A stretch of DNA of 14,115 nucleotides from an uncultured Colwellia sp. (GTDB taxonomy: Bacteria > Pseudomonadota > Gammaproteobacteria > Enterobacterales > Alteromonadaceae). The stretch is from assembly GCA_913020705.1 (NCBI GenBank), contig CAJWBY010000128.1:1-14115 (forward strand), given 5' to 3'. The notes beneath the pieces were generated by a model. It made no database searches, had not been told where the DNA came from, and saw nothing but the letters and a program-made list of their open reading frames with translations. Made by a program: the position numbers and the translations under genes. Positions 6,482 to 13,548 of this stretch are shown here, piece by piece. Numbering within the stretch: position 1 is the stretch's first letter; each line of letters starts with the position of its first letter.

Positions 6482-6970
6482 ATGATATACATTCTAACCA
6501 CTGGCGGGACCATTGAAAAACAGTACGATCCTTTAACCGGCCTGATGGATTTTAATGGTGAACATATTGCTACATTAATCATCAAGGCACGCATCGGCGT
6601 TGATTACATTGTGAAACCTATTCTTATGAAAGATAGCCTTGAACTAAGTGATAGCGATCGCAACTTCATCGTCGGGCACTGCAATTCGTCAGGGGAGAGG
6701 GTGGTCATAACCCATGGCACAGACACCATAGTAGAAACGGCTAACGCCATTGCATTAAAGCAAGAAAACAAACAGCAGGTTGTTGTTCTGACAGGGGCAA
6801 TGGTGCCTGCATCAATGAAGGGGTCGGATGCATTTTTTAACTTAGGCTGCGCTCTAGCCAGTGTTCAGGTGTTGCCGCCAGGCATTTATATCGCCATGTC
6901 TGGCCAAATCTTTCCTTGGGACAATGTTCGGAAAGATGTAGTAAAAGGGTGTTTTTATAAATGCTGTTAA
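6482..6970 (+). CDS. Single-domain asparaginase-like amidohydrolase
   Basis: This protein would hydrolyse L-asparagine (or a related amide) to aspartate and ammonia in the cytoplasm. It shows the hallmarks of the N-terminal catalytic domain of the type I/II asparaginase family: TTGGTIEK (6-13) with nucleophile Thr10, THGTDTIVETA (77-87) with Thr80-Asp81, TGAMVPASMKGSDAFFNL (104-121), and the VRKDVVK region (149-155) holding the likely catalytic lysine. At 162 aa it lacks the C-terminal domain of the usual ~330-aa enzymes. Short, single-domain members exist in gammaproteobacteria from what I recall, so this is probably a natural length. The last residues GCFYKCC are unusual. There is no signal peptide and no strong ribosome site. 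A possible -10 TACAAT is at 6440-6445. The next gene starts about 45 bp downstream on the same strand. Confidence 0.85.
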   Translation: MIYILTTGGTIEKQYDPLTGLMDFNGEHIATLIIKARIGVDYIVKPILMKDSLELSDSDRNFIVGHCNSSGERVVITHGTDTIVETANAIALKQENKQQVVVLTGAMVPASMKGSDAFFNLGCALASVQVLPPGIYIAMSGQIFPWDNVRKDVVKGCFYKCC

Positions 6971-7015
6971 TCAGCCCATCTATTTTAATTGCATGAGGGC
7001 TATCGCGCCACTCTA

Positions 7016-8782
7016 ATGACAGCGGACTTACAAAAAACAACGGCACTCCTCATCATTGTGTTGCCGGCATTATTACTGGTAATACTGCCCTTGCATTATT
7101 ATTTATATCCCAGTGGAGGGTATCTGACTCACATTGCATCATTTGGCTTGTTCTTCCTGGATAAATACACGGCAACCACTGTCCTACTTATTGGTGCTCT
7201 TTTGTACCCTATATACAGCTCAAACCATGCCTTAGCGCTATCCTTTAGTGATAGCGCTCCAGACATTATCAAAAATCACTTAAAGAATGAAATGTATGGC
7301 ACACGCTTTTTTGTTTATACAATAGTAGGCCTGTTCGTATCGTACCTACTTTCTTCAATTGCCCAATATTCTAAAAACGCTGTATTTATAGCGATTACAA
7401 TTATTATATTTTTAGTGTTGATTTGTTTTACAGTCTATTGTTTATTAATGAAATTAGTACAAAATAGATCGCTTACTAATATTAGTAATATCATTTCTGA
7501 CTTTGTAAGCTCTTTATCCATAGAGAAGGATTCACTTTCACTTGCAAGGCTGGATTGGTTTTATAGTAACGGCAGTCGCCCCCACGAGATAAGTGACAAC
7601 CTCATCGTGGTGGTTAAATCATTTATAATTAAACTTCAACACGAAAACAATCAGTATTCACGAAACAATCTCCAGATACTAAATGACTATCTTTGCACGT
7701 CATACACACTAACCAATGACCCCTTCACTTATCAAAGGTTCTTTAATACTGTCTACTTAATATCGAAAGAAAGCCGAATTTACAATGAATTTTTATTAGA
7801 ACTATTTACCCTAGATAAAGCTGAAATCTGTCTCGATGGAGCATTTTCTCACCCCGAAAAGGGGGTGTTAAAATCAGAGATTATTAGCTACATTAAAATG
7901 CTTGACAGCTTAGGGTATTGCGATACTCCATTCAATCATGCGTCTAGCGACATTTGTTTAAAGCTAGTATACAATCCTTTTTGTGAGGTGGGATTCAATA
8001 TTATATATTGTTTTGAGTTGTTGCTTTCAATTTTAGCTACTCCCTCGGCAATGGACTTCAGCCACAGTAAAGAACTTCGCTTGCGCATATTTCATGACCT
8101 ATCTGTTCTAATGAGAGATGCTGTCTTATATAGTGAAACTCTAAAAATAACCTCAATTGAAAATGCAACTGATAACCTGGTTTTTCTTTACGAATACTTA
8201 AGATCTACTCATATCGATAAAGCCTACTCCCCAATTGCCGAAGCAAGCACATTCTGGATGTTAACAGAGCTTTATAGCGCTAACGCCAATAACCATTGTG
8301 GTGACGTAAAAGAGAGCGACCATGAGAAATTATTCTGTCTTTTATTCACTGTCTTGGGGAGAATCAACTGGACTGACAGGCAGTCATTATCTAAATTAAT
8401 ACCTCACTTACACGATTCAGTTTGTAGGTTACTTGATATCCTCATTTATACACAAAGTCGAAATCAAGGAGCTATTGCGTTGTTATTGTTTATATATGCT
8501 AAAACAGGTAAACCTGCAGCAGCTCATATTCGCCTAGATGAAATTAATCATAACATCTTTACCGATAGAAAATTACGCTCCTCTGTAGGTATGATTATTA
8601 AATACATTAATAACAATATGGCTGGGCCTTTTGATGATTGCTTTCAAGTGGAAGTTAGTCACTTCATTAATTGGCATCCTGACCACGGATATGAATCAGG
8701 TTTAGCTTTACGGATTAAAAACGATACAGGCGCCCCCCCCGATTATGTAATATTAAGGCCAATTTTAGAGGGTCACCATTAA
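7016..8782 (+). CDS. Large 4-TM membrane protein with long cytoplasmic region, unknown function
   Basis: The 588-aa product (from the ATG at 7016; an in-frame TTG at 6989 is the alternative, and neither has a good ribosome site) has four hydrophobic segments at about residues 9-30, 52-68, 97-116 and 121-146. They are followed by roughly 440 residues without further membrane helices. That part is rich in helical, aromatic and His/Cys-containing stretches (YFCxxLL-type) and holds no nucleotide-binding, nuclease, kinase or peptidase motif that I can see. A large cytoplasmic domain on a 4-TM platform is typical of sensors or effectors, but nothing here assigns a role. Base composition is visibly AT-rich, like the two large genes that follow and unlike the asparaginase. 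A run of eight C at 8733-8740 near the 3' end could slip. It could be co-transcribed with the asparaginase. Confidence 0.7.
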   Translation: MTADLQKTTALLIIVLPALLLVILPLHYYLYPSGGYLTHIASFGLFFLDKYTATTVLLIGALLYPIYSSNHALALSFSDSAPDIIKNHLKNEMYGTRFFVYTIVGLFVSYLLSSIAQYSKNAVFIAITIIIFLVLICFTVYCLLMKLVQNRSLTNISNIISDFVSSLSIEKDSLSLARLDWFYSNGSRPHEISDNLIVVVKSFIIKLQHENNQYSRNNLQILNDYLCTSYTLTNDPFTYQRFFNTVYLISKESRIYNEFLLELFTLDKAEICLDGAFSHPEKGVLKSEIISYIKMLDSLGYCDTPFNHASSDICLKLVYNPFCEVGFNIIYCFELLLSILATPSAMDFSHSKELRLRIFHDLSVLMRDAVLYSETLKITSIENATDNLVFLYEYLRSTHIDKAYSPIAEASTFWMLTELYSANANNHCGDVKESDHEKLFCLLFTVLGRINWTDRQSLSKLIPHLHDSVCRLLDILIYTQSRNQGAIALLLFIYAKTGKPAAAHIRLDEINHNIFTDRKLRSSVGMIIKYINNNMAGPFDDCFQVEVSHFINWHPDHGYESGLALRIKNDTGAPPDYVILRPILEGHH

Positions 8783-8802
8783 ATATGGATTGTATCATAT
8801 AC

Positions 8803-8831
8803 TTGTGACACTATCGCAATATGGTTACAAT
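8803..8831 (+). promoter_or_regulatory. Promoter of the 576-aa gene, matching the promoter at 12604-12632
   Basis: TTGTGA (8803-8808), a 17-bp spacer and TACAAT (8826-8831) form a good sigma70-type promoter. The surrounding sequence shares ACTTGTGACAC and GGTTACAATTA, at identical spacing, with the promoter of the convergent gene. TTGTGAC and GTTACAA also form an imperfect inverted repeat over the -35 and -10, so it may be an operator as well. The predicted transcript has a leader of about 170 nt. Confidence 0.62.
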
Positions 8832-8865
8832 TATGAGTCGGTTTAATATTTAAGGTGTTTATGGG

Positions 8866-8955
8866 GTGGATAATATTAAGGACGTTGCCTTTTTAAAAGA
8901 GATAAAGCAGAAGATAAAATTAAATCAAGCATCCTCGCAGGGTGGCTTGTTTTGA
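8866..8955 (+). CDS. Candidate small ORF (29 aa) in the leader of the 576-aa gene
   Basis: A GTG at 8866 with AAGG about 9 nt upstream opens a 29-codon frame beginning VDNIKDVAFLKEIKQKIKLN and ending at a TGA at 8953-8955. The peptide is charged and helical with coding-like codon use. A second, shorter frame (ATG at 8861, 11 codons, MGWIILRTLPF, stop at 8896) overlaps it with the same ribosome site at closer spacing. Only one is likely translated. Either could be a leader peptide or a decayed gene end; there is no proof of expression. Confidence 0.28.
   Translation: MDNIKDVAFLKEIKQKIKLNQASSQGGLF
8927..8953 (+). terminator. Terminator-like hairpin in the leader (possible attenuator)
   Basis: AAGCATCCT (8927-8935) pairs with AGGGTGGCTT (8939-8948) with one bulge and one G-U pair around a CGC loop, followed by GTTTT. 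It lies after the leader ORFs and 55 bp before the ATG at 9008. The stem is imperfect and short, so termination is only possible, not shown. Confidence 0.28.
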
Positions 8956-9007
8956 TAATCGCTAAGAAAGATCTTAATTTTATACTTATTGTTAAATGAG
9001 AAAATAA

Positions 9008-10738
9008 ATGACTACAAAAAAAATAGAAAACTCCATCGCGCTCCATTTTTTATTGAATGATTTTGATCGTAATATTATGGAGTCGACTGCTATTTCAATA
9101 TTAGATTCAGATATACTTTCGTCTGAAGTAAGTGAATTTGACTATGAGCTATTCAGTCAAAAAAGCAAATACAGGATTAGATGTCTTGTTAGTGATATTA
9201 ATAGAGTTGCTGGATTAAATTCCTTTAATTTATCAATATATCATGTCTCCAAAGACGTAAATAAGAAAGTGTTCCGGTCAGCTAAATTAAGAGGCACTCA
9301 ATCAAAAGTGGCTGATTCAGCTTTCTACGAAAGGAGTGATAAGCTAAAAATTCACCCTCTAACAGTGTATCAGTCCTATAATTACACGGGAAAAGTCCTT
9401 GAGCTGATAGACCTTACCTTAAGAAATGAATTTCCCCTTGACAATATAAATGATTCTGTCTTTCTTAAAGAAGTTTTTTATGGGGGAAGCTGTCGGGTTT
9501 ATCACGGTCAAGATGAAGGTGAGGTTGTTTTTATTAATCTGCATACCAATAACGAATCACTTTCGGATGCGTTTGCTCCTGTGAAAGGCATGAGGTTTTT
9601 TCCAAGAATACCAGGCTTGATGGGGTCTATTGACTATATAGAGGACAAGGAAGATATTAATAAATACAAGCAGATATGCACAACAAGATATAAAAAAATT
9701 CAACTGTCAACTGTATGGGGTGATCTTAAAATACATCATACGGAAATTTCCAGTAAGAATGGCGACTTAAACCATGCTTTAAATGGGGTAAGTAATAACC
9801 TTAAAATAATAAATAAGCTTTTTGGCGGTGATAAGTGTAAAAACATTAAAGCCATTATTAATGAGATAAAAGAAGTATTAACCTTAGGTAAGCATCTGGA
9901 AAAAGGAGATATTTCTCACATTGCACTTCACATAAGATCAGTGTTGACGATAATCTCAGAAGTCATGTCAAAGCATGAATATTATGGTGGTGGAACAAGA
10001 CATAAAGACGACGCTATAATGTCTGCTGGTTTAAATAAGTATGTCAATAACTCAGTCATGATATATGATTATATTGGTAAGGTTAGGTATGAATTATGCC
10101 TCCGGTACGGAGTTGAGTTGAATTCAATATTAAATGGTATAGCTCATCCTGAACAGACGATAAAAGCATTTGAAAAGTATTCCGAATACCCCCAGGACAA
10201 GAATGTAAGAGAGGAGTTAACAGCCACAATTATCAATTATTTTAATGAGTACACATCAGTTTTTAAATATTCCTTTGATATTATAAAAAATCACCTTGAA
10301 GATGAATTGAAAAAAATGAACCAAATCAATGATGCGTTATTTATTGATAATGGTTGTGATTTTGACAGCTTCTCCTCTGAAGTTGCCGGGCAATTGGCCG
10401 CAGACAGTGTGGATGTTGACTTTTCTGAGTATGACTCAATAACGCTTTCTGAAACTCAAGACTATCAAAGCATCATAAATGGCGGTTCCTTTAATGTAAT
10501 TGTATATTTTCACGCGTACGGAGAGGTATGTACTGATCATGAAAAAGATTTTAGCACTACTCGATCCATAAACTTTAAGTTTGGTGTTGAATGCTCTATA
10601 GACGGCATAGGTGAAAATGGAGATATCAACATTAACTGGGGATTTGAAAATTCAAATGTTAGATCCTTCCTTCTTCATGACTCCGTATTGTTTGACGATG
10701 CCGAGTCAAATAGCGCAACAGCGATCTCTCACCCTTAA
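9008..10738 (+). CDS. Large hypothetical protein, paralogue A of a convergent pair
   Basis: The 576-aa soluble product has no signal peptide or membrane helix and no family I recognise. The start at 9008 has GAG 7 nt upstream. It appears homologous, at low identity, to the convergent 556-aa gene. Corresponding pieces include: FNLSIYHVSKDV (73-84) with its LYLSIYLLSKKAV; NEFPL...VFLKEVFYGG (140-160) with NELP...VLQDSYLSG; FFPRIPGLMGS (197-207) with MPRIALIPS; INEIKEVLTLG and DISHIALHIRSVLTII (284-294, 301-316) with its helical core; DYQSIINGGSF (485-495) near the C-terminus with EYSRMLNGEKF; and NFKF (522-525) with NLNI. The N-terminus and C-terminal quarter look beta-rich and the centre (250-450) helical. 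It is AT-rich and has a promoter nearly identical to its partner's, so the two are probably co-regulated. No catalytic motif was seen. Confidence 0.72.
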   Translation: MTTKKIENSIALHFLLNDFDRNIMESTAISILDSDILSSEVSEFDYELFSQKSKYRIRCLVSDINRVAGLNSFNLSIYHVSKDVNKKVFRSAKLRGTQSKVADSAFYERSDKLKIHPLTVYQSYNYTGKVLELIDLTLRNEFPLDNINDSVFLKEVFYGGSCRVYHGQDEGEVVFINLHTNNESLSDAFAPVKGMRFFPRIPGLMGSIDYIEDKEDINKYKQICTTRYKKIQLSTVWGDLKIHHTEISSKNGDLNHALNGVSNNLKIINKLFGGDKCKNIKAIINEIKEVLTLGKHLEKGDISHIALHIRSVLTIISEVMSKHEYYGGGTRHKDDAIMSAGLNKYVNNSVMIYDYIGKVRYELCLRYGVELNSILNGIAHPEQTIKAFEKYSEYPQDKNVREELTATIINYFNEYTSVFKYSFDIIKNHLEDELKKMNQINDALFIDNGCDFDSFSSEVAGQLAADSVDVDFSEYDSITLSETQDYQSIINGGSFNVIVYFHAYGEVCTDHEKDFSTTRSINFKFGVECSIDGIGENGDININWGFENSNVRSFLLHDSVLFDDAESNSATAISHP

Positions 10739-10895
10739 TTGAAAAGTGGCGGGAGAGGCTGAGCTTGAAGCCGAATGGGATTGTTATTTTAATGCATACC
10801 CATTCATCAGATCAGGTTGGCTATGCACAAACGAGAATCGAATGGTCGTTCACTGACCCCCCATTTCCAGTAATTGGCATTACTGGAAATAGGAG
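10739..10895. other. Intergenic gap between the two convergent large genes
   Basis: This 157-bp gap holds a perfect hairpin near its right end (10863-10890) and otherwise no clear gene. One plus-strand frame stays open for about 50 codons to a TAG around 10899, but it has no ribosome site and reads as low-coherence sequence. It may be a gene or IS remnant. Confidence 0.35.
10863..10890. terminator. Perfect 12-bp hairpin between convergent genes
   Basis: ATTTCCAGTAAT (10863-10874) and ATTACTGGAAAT (10879-10890) are perfect inverted repeats around a TGGC loop. Position between two converging genes suggests a bidirectional terminator, but no T-tract follows on either strand, so it could equally be a protein-binding palindrome or a repeat end. 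Confidence 0.4.
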
Positions 10896-12566
10896 TTAGA
10901 AATCCAAATAAGGAGACTCCACGACCCGCTGGTGCTTTATCACTTCATCTTCTTCCTCTAAAGGAGGTGTGTGCATTAATGTGCTGATCGTTAAATCTTC
11001 TATAGAAATGTCATTTACCATCTCAACTGAGTACCCACCATTACTGATCGGTAAAATTATGATATTAAGATTAAAGCCTGCTTCATTTGAACCTGCTTTA
11101 TTTTCACCTTTCTCTTTAATTATGTGGTTAAACGGAAGACCCACTACAGCCTGCGCGTGAAATTTTTCCCCATTTAGCATTCTGGAGTATTCTCCAGATG
11201 AGGCTATCTCAACTCTATGTAAAGTAAAGGCGCCTGTTATTTCAACTCTATTGCTCTTTGATATGGATGATATCTGTTCAATTATTTCACGATAATATTT
11301 TTCGACAAAATCGTATTCAAATAATGGTGAATCCGATATGTTATGTTGAGCATCCATTTTAGAAATTATATTTCTGCTTAAATCTCTATACTGCATTACA
11401 TGTGACAGCGTGAAGTTGTTTAGGTCAGATAAGGTGTTTAATAAAATTGAGTCAATATTGTTTTGATTGAAAAAGCTTCCTGCTCCGCCATCTCCACTCC
11501 AGCTTTCCAGGTGAATCATATTGTTAATACTTTCTAAAAGAACTGAAGCGGATCTTTCTGCTAAGTGTGGCTGGAGCTCGTCCTTTGACCAAATAAACAT
11601 TTCAGGTAAGTCCTTAGTAGACAAAACAACAGAATCATTGCTTAAGTGTGATCGAATAGCATCTTTATTGTTTTCTTGAGCGCTATTGATGTTTAACTTA
11701 TCTTTAAATATAAAAATTAATGACCTGGAGAGAACGGACAAAGAAATTACCTGCTCAAAATTTATAAGCCCCAATGACAATCGACTTATAGCGTCAGAAA
11801 TACCCCGTAAAGACGCTTTGTCATCGCTATCTAAATCAAACTTAGATATTAAAAAATCAATAGATCTTACTATTTGCCCAACCTCCTTTTCTATATTTTG
11901 TTTCGATGTGTTTTTATGATGATAAGGATCTGTGTCAAAGTTATATTTAGGTGATGTTAGCTTCTTTTTATAATAATTTATCGTGTTATGTATTGCCTCC
12001 ATCCCTATTGCCTTGCTCGCCTTTGTATTTGATGGGATTAGTGCTATCCTTGGCATTGGATACTTGGACAGATCATCAATAAAGGAATGAATAAGGTGTG
12101 GGTCTTTTTTAAATTCAATGTAATGCCTGCCAGAAAGGTAACTATCTTGCAATACCTGACTCTCTGTTTTTGGTAGCTCGTTTATTCGGTAAAAGTCTTT
12201 TGTCAGATCGTAAGAGAGTTTGTTGACCCTGCCGTCTATTCGATCTGTGTATTTTTTAATGAAAATCCCATCGAAATTTAACTCCTCCTTAAAGCTATAA
12301 CCATGATCTTTAGTATCCAGCACGTTATCTTTAACTGCTTTTTTTGATAATAAATATATACTTAAATAAAGCTCCTCCTCAAACATTGTATTAAAGAAAA
12401 CTCTAACCCTTGAAATATGATCCTTTTCATTGGCACTTACAGCTTCCACATCAAAAAAATAAACATTATGATCCTTTAGTGTATTTAAAATTTTTGATGC
12501 ATAAATTACATCAAGCGACATTTTGCATATGTTTTTTTCAATCCTTAAAAGTCTTAATGTCTGCAT
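10896..12566 (-). CDS. Large hypothetical protein, paralogue B of a convergent pair
   Basis: The 556-aa soluble product lacks signal peptide, membrane helices and any motif I can assign. It matches paralogue A in order of segments: LYLSIYLLSK (66-75), NELP (129-132), VLQDSYLSG (138-146), PMPRIALIPS (170-179), a helical core (NIEKEVGQIVRSIDFLISKF 224-243, SRLSLGLINFEQVISLSVL 261-279), EYSRMLNGEKFHAQ (459-472), GFNLNIIILPISNGGYSVEM (497-516) and ISTLMHTPP (527-535). The distance from Met16 (MSLDVIYASK) to LSIY is 56 residues, against 55 from Met24 to LSIY in paralogue A. The start at 12566 has no good ribosome site; Met16 (12521) is an alternative. The promoter at 12604-12632 gives a leader of about 31 nt, far shorter than that of A. 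A role with A is inferred only from homology and shared promoter. Confidence 0.72.
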   Translation of the reverse strand: MQTLRLLRIEKNICKMSLDVIYASKILNTLKDHNVYFFDVEAVSANEKDHISRVRVFFNTMFEEELYLSIYLLSKKAVKDNVLDTKDHGYSFKEELNFDGIFIKKYTDRIDGRVNKLSYDLTKDFYRINELPKTESQVLQDSYLSGRHYIEFKKDPHLIHSFIDDLSKYPMPRIALIPSNTKASKAIGMEAIHNTINYYKKKLTSPKYNFDTDPYHHKNTSKQNIEKEVGQIVRSIDFLISKFDLDSDDKASLRGISDAISRLSLGLINFEQVISLSVLSRSLIFIFKDKLNINSAQENNKDAIRSHLSNDSVVLSTKDLPEMFIWSKDELQPHLAERSASVLLESINNMIHLESWSGDGGAGSFFNQNNIDSILLNTLSDLNNFTLSHVMQYRDLSRNIISKMDAQHNISDSPLFEYDFVEKYYREIIEQISSISKSNRVEITGAFTLHRVEIASSGEYSRMLNGEKFHAQAVVGLPFNHIIKEKGENKAGSNEAGFNLNIIILPISNGGYSVEMVNDISIEDLTISTLMHTPPLEEEDEVIKHQRVVESPYLDF

Positions 12567-12603
12567 GTTTCATTATCATTATTAAATATTAAGTTATCTT
12601 TTA

Positions 12604-12632
12604 ATTGTAACCTTATTTGAATTGTGTCACAA
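12604..12632 (-). promoter_or_regulatory. Promoter of the 556-aa gene, matching the promoter at 8803-8831
   Basis: On the minus strand TTGTGA (12632-12627), a 17-bp spacer and TACAAT (12609-12604) match the other paralogue's promoter in both hexamers, spacing and flanks (ACTTGTGACAC and GGTTACAATTA), while most of the spacer interior differs. TTGTGACACAA here is a perfect odd palindrome around the -35. Confidence 0.62.
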
Positions 12633-12691
12633 GTACATGAAACAAGTTATTGCTTGCAAAAATAACGGCACATTCAAATAGGAAATTACAG

Positions 12692-12838
12692 ATGAAGCGT
12701 CCAGTAAAAATCTTTACAATTTTAGTGCTTGGCTTTATTGCCCTTCAGCTCATTTTTGACGACAACCTCCAAAGCTTTAGTCATTTCCTCGACGCCTATA
12801 ACCCCATTAAACTCCTTAAGTATGGGGGTAAGGGCTGA
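12692..12838 (+). CDS. Small single-pass membrane protein (48 aa)
   Basis: The ATG at 12692 has AGGA 8 nt upstream and gives a 48-aa product: a basic start (MKRPVK), one hydrophobic helix at about residues 6-21 (IFTILVLGFIALQLIF), an acidic/polar turn (DDNLQSF) and a short tail ending KLLKYGGKG. An upstream in-frame extension to 12650 lacks a ribosome site. It is divergent from the 556-aa gene, with about 125 bp between the start codons. Size and topology match small regulatory membrane peptides or type I toxin-like peptides, but no family is recognised and no antisense RNA can be demonstrated. The codons look ordinary. Confidence 0.55.
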   Translation: MKRPVKIFTILVLGFIALQLIFDDNLQSFSHFLDAYNPIKLLKYGGKG

Positions 12839-13107
12839 AGGTAAGCGGTAAATAAAATTGAAAACACAATACCTCAAAGCGCCAAAAGACCCTCCCTAAC
12901 CACACATTCTATATAGGCTATTGATTAGCTTAACACACGTGAAGAGAAGCTACTTCCCCACCTGCGACCCCTTTCACATTCAGTGCAAATATAGTTGTCT
13001 TGAGCTAAAACCAGTTCTCTGAATTTAGCCCATTCTTCGTGTCTATATAAAGATTTTATCGACATCAGAACAAGCCCTTTTGCAATCCATCCTTATGCCT
13101 AAGTCGC
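12839..13107. other. Long intergenic stretch without a recognisable gene
   Basis: Nothing longer than short chance frames is seen on either strand between the 48-aa gene and the promoter at 13108. It contains no strong hairpin or repeat. A fragment at about 12907-12927 (CATTCTATATAGGCTATTGAT) vaguely resembles the 29-bp repeat but needs a gap to align. A small RNA cannot be ruled out. Confidence 0.35.
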
Positions 13108-13136
13108 TTGTTTATGCGCTGTATCACCTATATAAT
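13108..13136 (+). promoter_or_regulatory. Sigma70 promoter of the small membrane-protein pair
   Basis: TTGTTT (13108-13113), a 17-bp spacer and a perfect TATAAT (13131-13136) lie 23 bp before the ATG at 13160, giving a short leader of about 17 nt with AGGA 5 nt before the ATG. This supports 13160 as the true start of the gene. Confidence 0.6.
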
Positions 13137-13142
13137 ACAGCG
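13117..13142. promoter_or_regulatory. Palindromic operator overlapping the -10 element
   Basis: CGCTGTAT (13117-13124) and ATACAGCG (13135-13142) are perfect inverted half-sites separated by 10 nt, covering the spacer, the -10 and the predicted start of transcription. A dimeric repressor bound here would block the promoter. The half-site recalls the LexA CTGT/ACAG pattern but the spacing (14 nt between CTGT and ACAG) does not fit. Confidence 0.5.
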
Positions 13143-13159
13143 TAATAAATAGGAAAGAC

Positions 13160-13548
13160 ATGACTACCTCACACAAAGTAGAAAGCGAATCACGCCCGAT
13201 ACCTCGAATGTGCTCCCCGGTACTTTTGTCCATGGTTGTTTTTTTATGCAGCTTATTGCTCACACCGTTGTCGTTTACTCCAGCGAACAGAGTGACATTA
13301 GTGTCCTCTTCGAGATCAGCTTAGCGGGCCTGTCGATGATCGCGCTGCTTAGCTTTATCCTTGTCTGGGCCTATACCGCAATGATGAACTATATTAAAGT
13401 GCCTCAAGTGCCTGTAACGCACGCTCAAAACGCACGATCCTGCACAATGATTATCCTCACCTCCTGCTTGATAGCGTATGCGTTTTATTTGACAACACAG
13501 CACACAATCTACACTCCCATTATTACTAGCCCAAGCTGGGGATTGTAA
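13160..13548 (+). pseudogene. Membrane protein gene with a frameshift at a T7 tract
   Basis: The well-supported start at 13160 (promoter, AGGA) gives MTTSHKVESESRPIPRMCSP and enters a hydrophobic helix (VLLSMVVF). It then runs through seven T (13239-13245) and would stop after 54 residues at a TAG near 13322. The -1 frame after the T run continues the helix (FMQLIAHTVVVY) and two more membrane segments (about ISLAGLSMIALLSFILVWAYT and MIILTSCLIAYAFYLTT) to a TAA at 13546-13548. With one extra T the gene would encode 129 aa with three helices. An internal ATG at 13246 exists but has no ribosome site. The defect may be decay, phase variation by slippage, or a sequencing error. The stop overlaps the next start (TAATG), implying coupled translation. 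Confidence 0.6.

Noticed and set aside
8803..8831. CRP-binding site at TTGTGA
   Set aside because: The CRP site needs TGTGA-N6-TCACA; the matching half-site here is 15 nt away and imperfect, and the positions coincide with -35 and -10 hexamers.
10744..10899. Roughly 50-codon open frame between the convergent genes
   Set aside because: No start with a ribosome site, no coherent domain pattern, and it runs through the hairpin; probably chance or remnant DNA.
12907..12927. Third copy of the 29-bp repeat
   Set aside because: CATTCTAT and GCTATTGAT are shared, but a gap of about 3 nt is needed and the outer part does not match; chance similarity is likely.
13119..13140. LexA/SOS box at CTGT...ACAG
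   Set aside because: The two half-sites are separated by 14 nt, while the gammaproteobacterial LexA box needs 8. Kept only as an unnamed operator.
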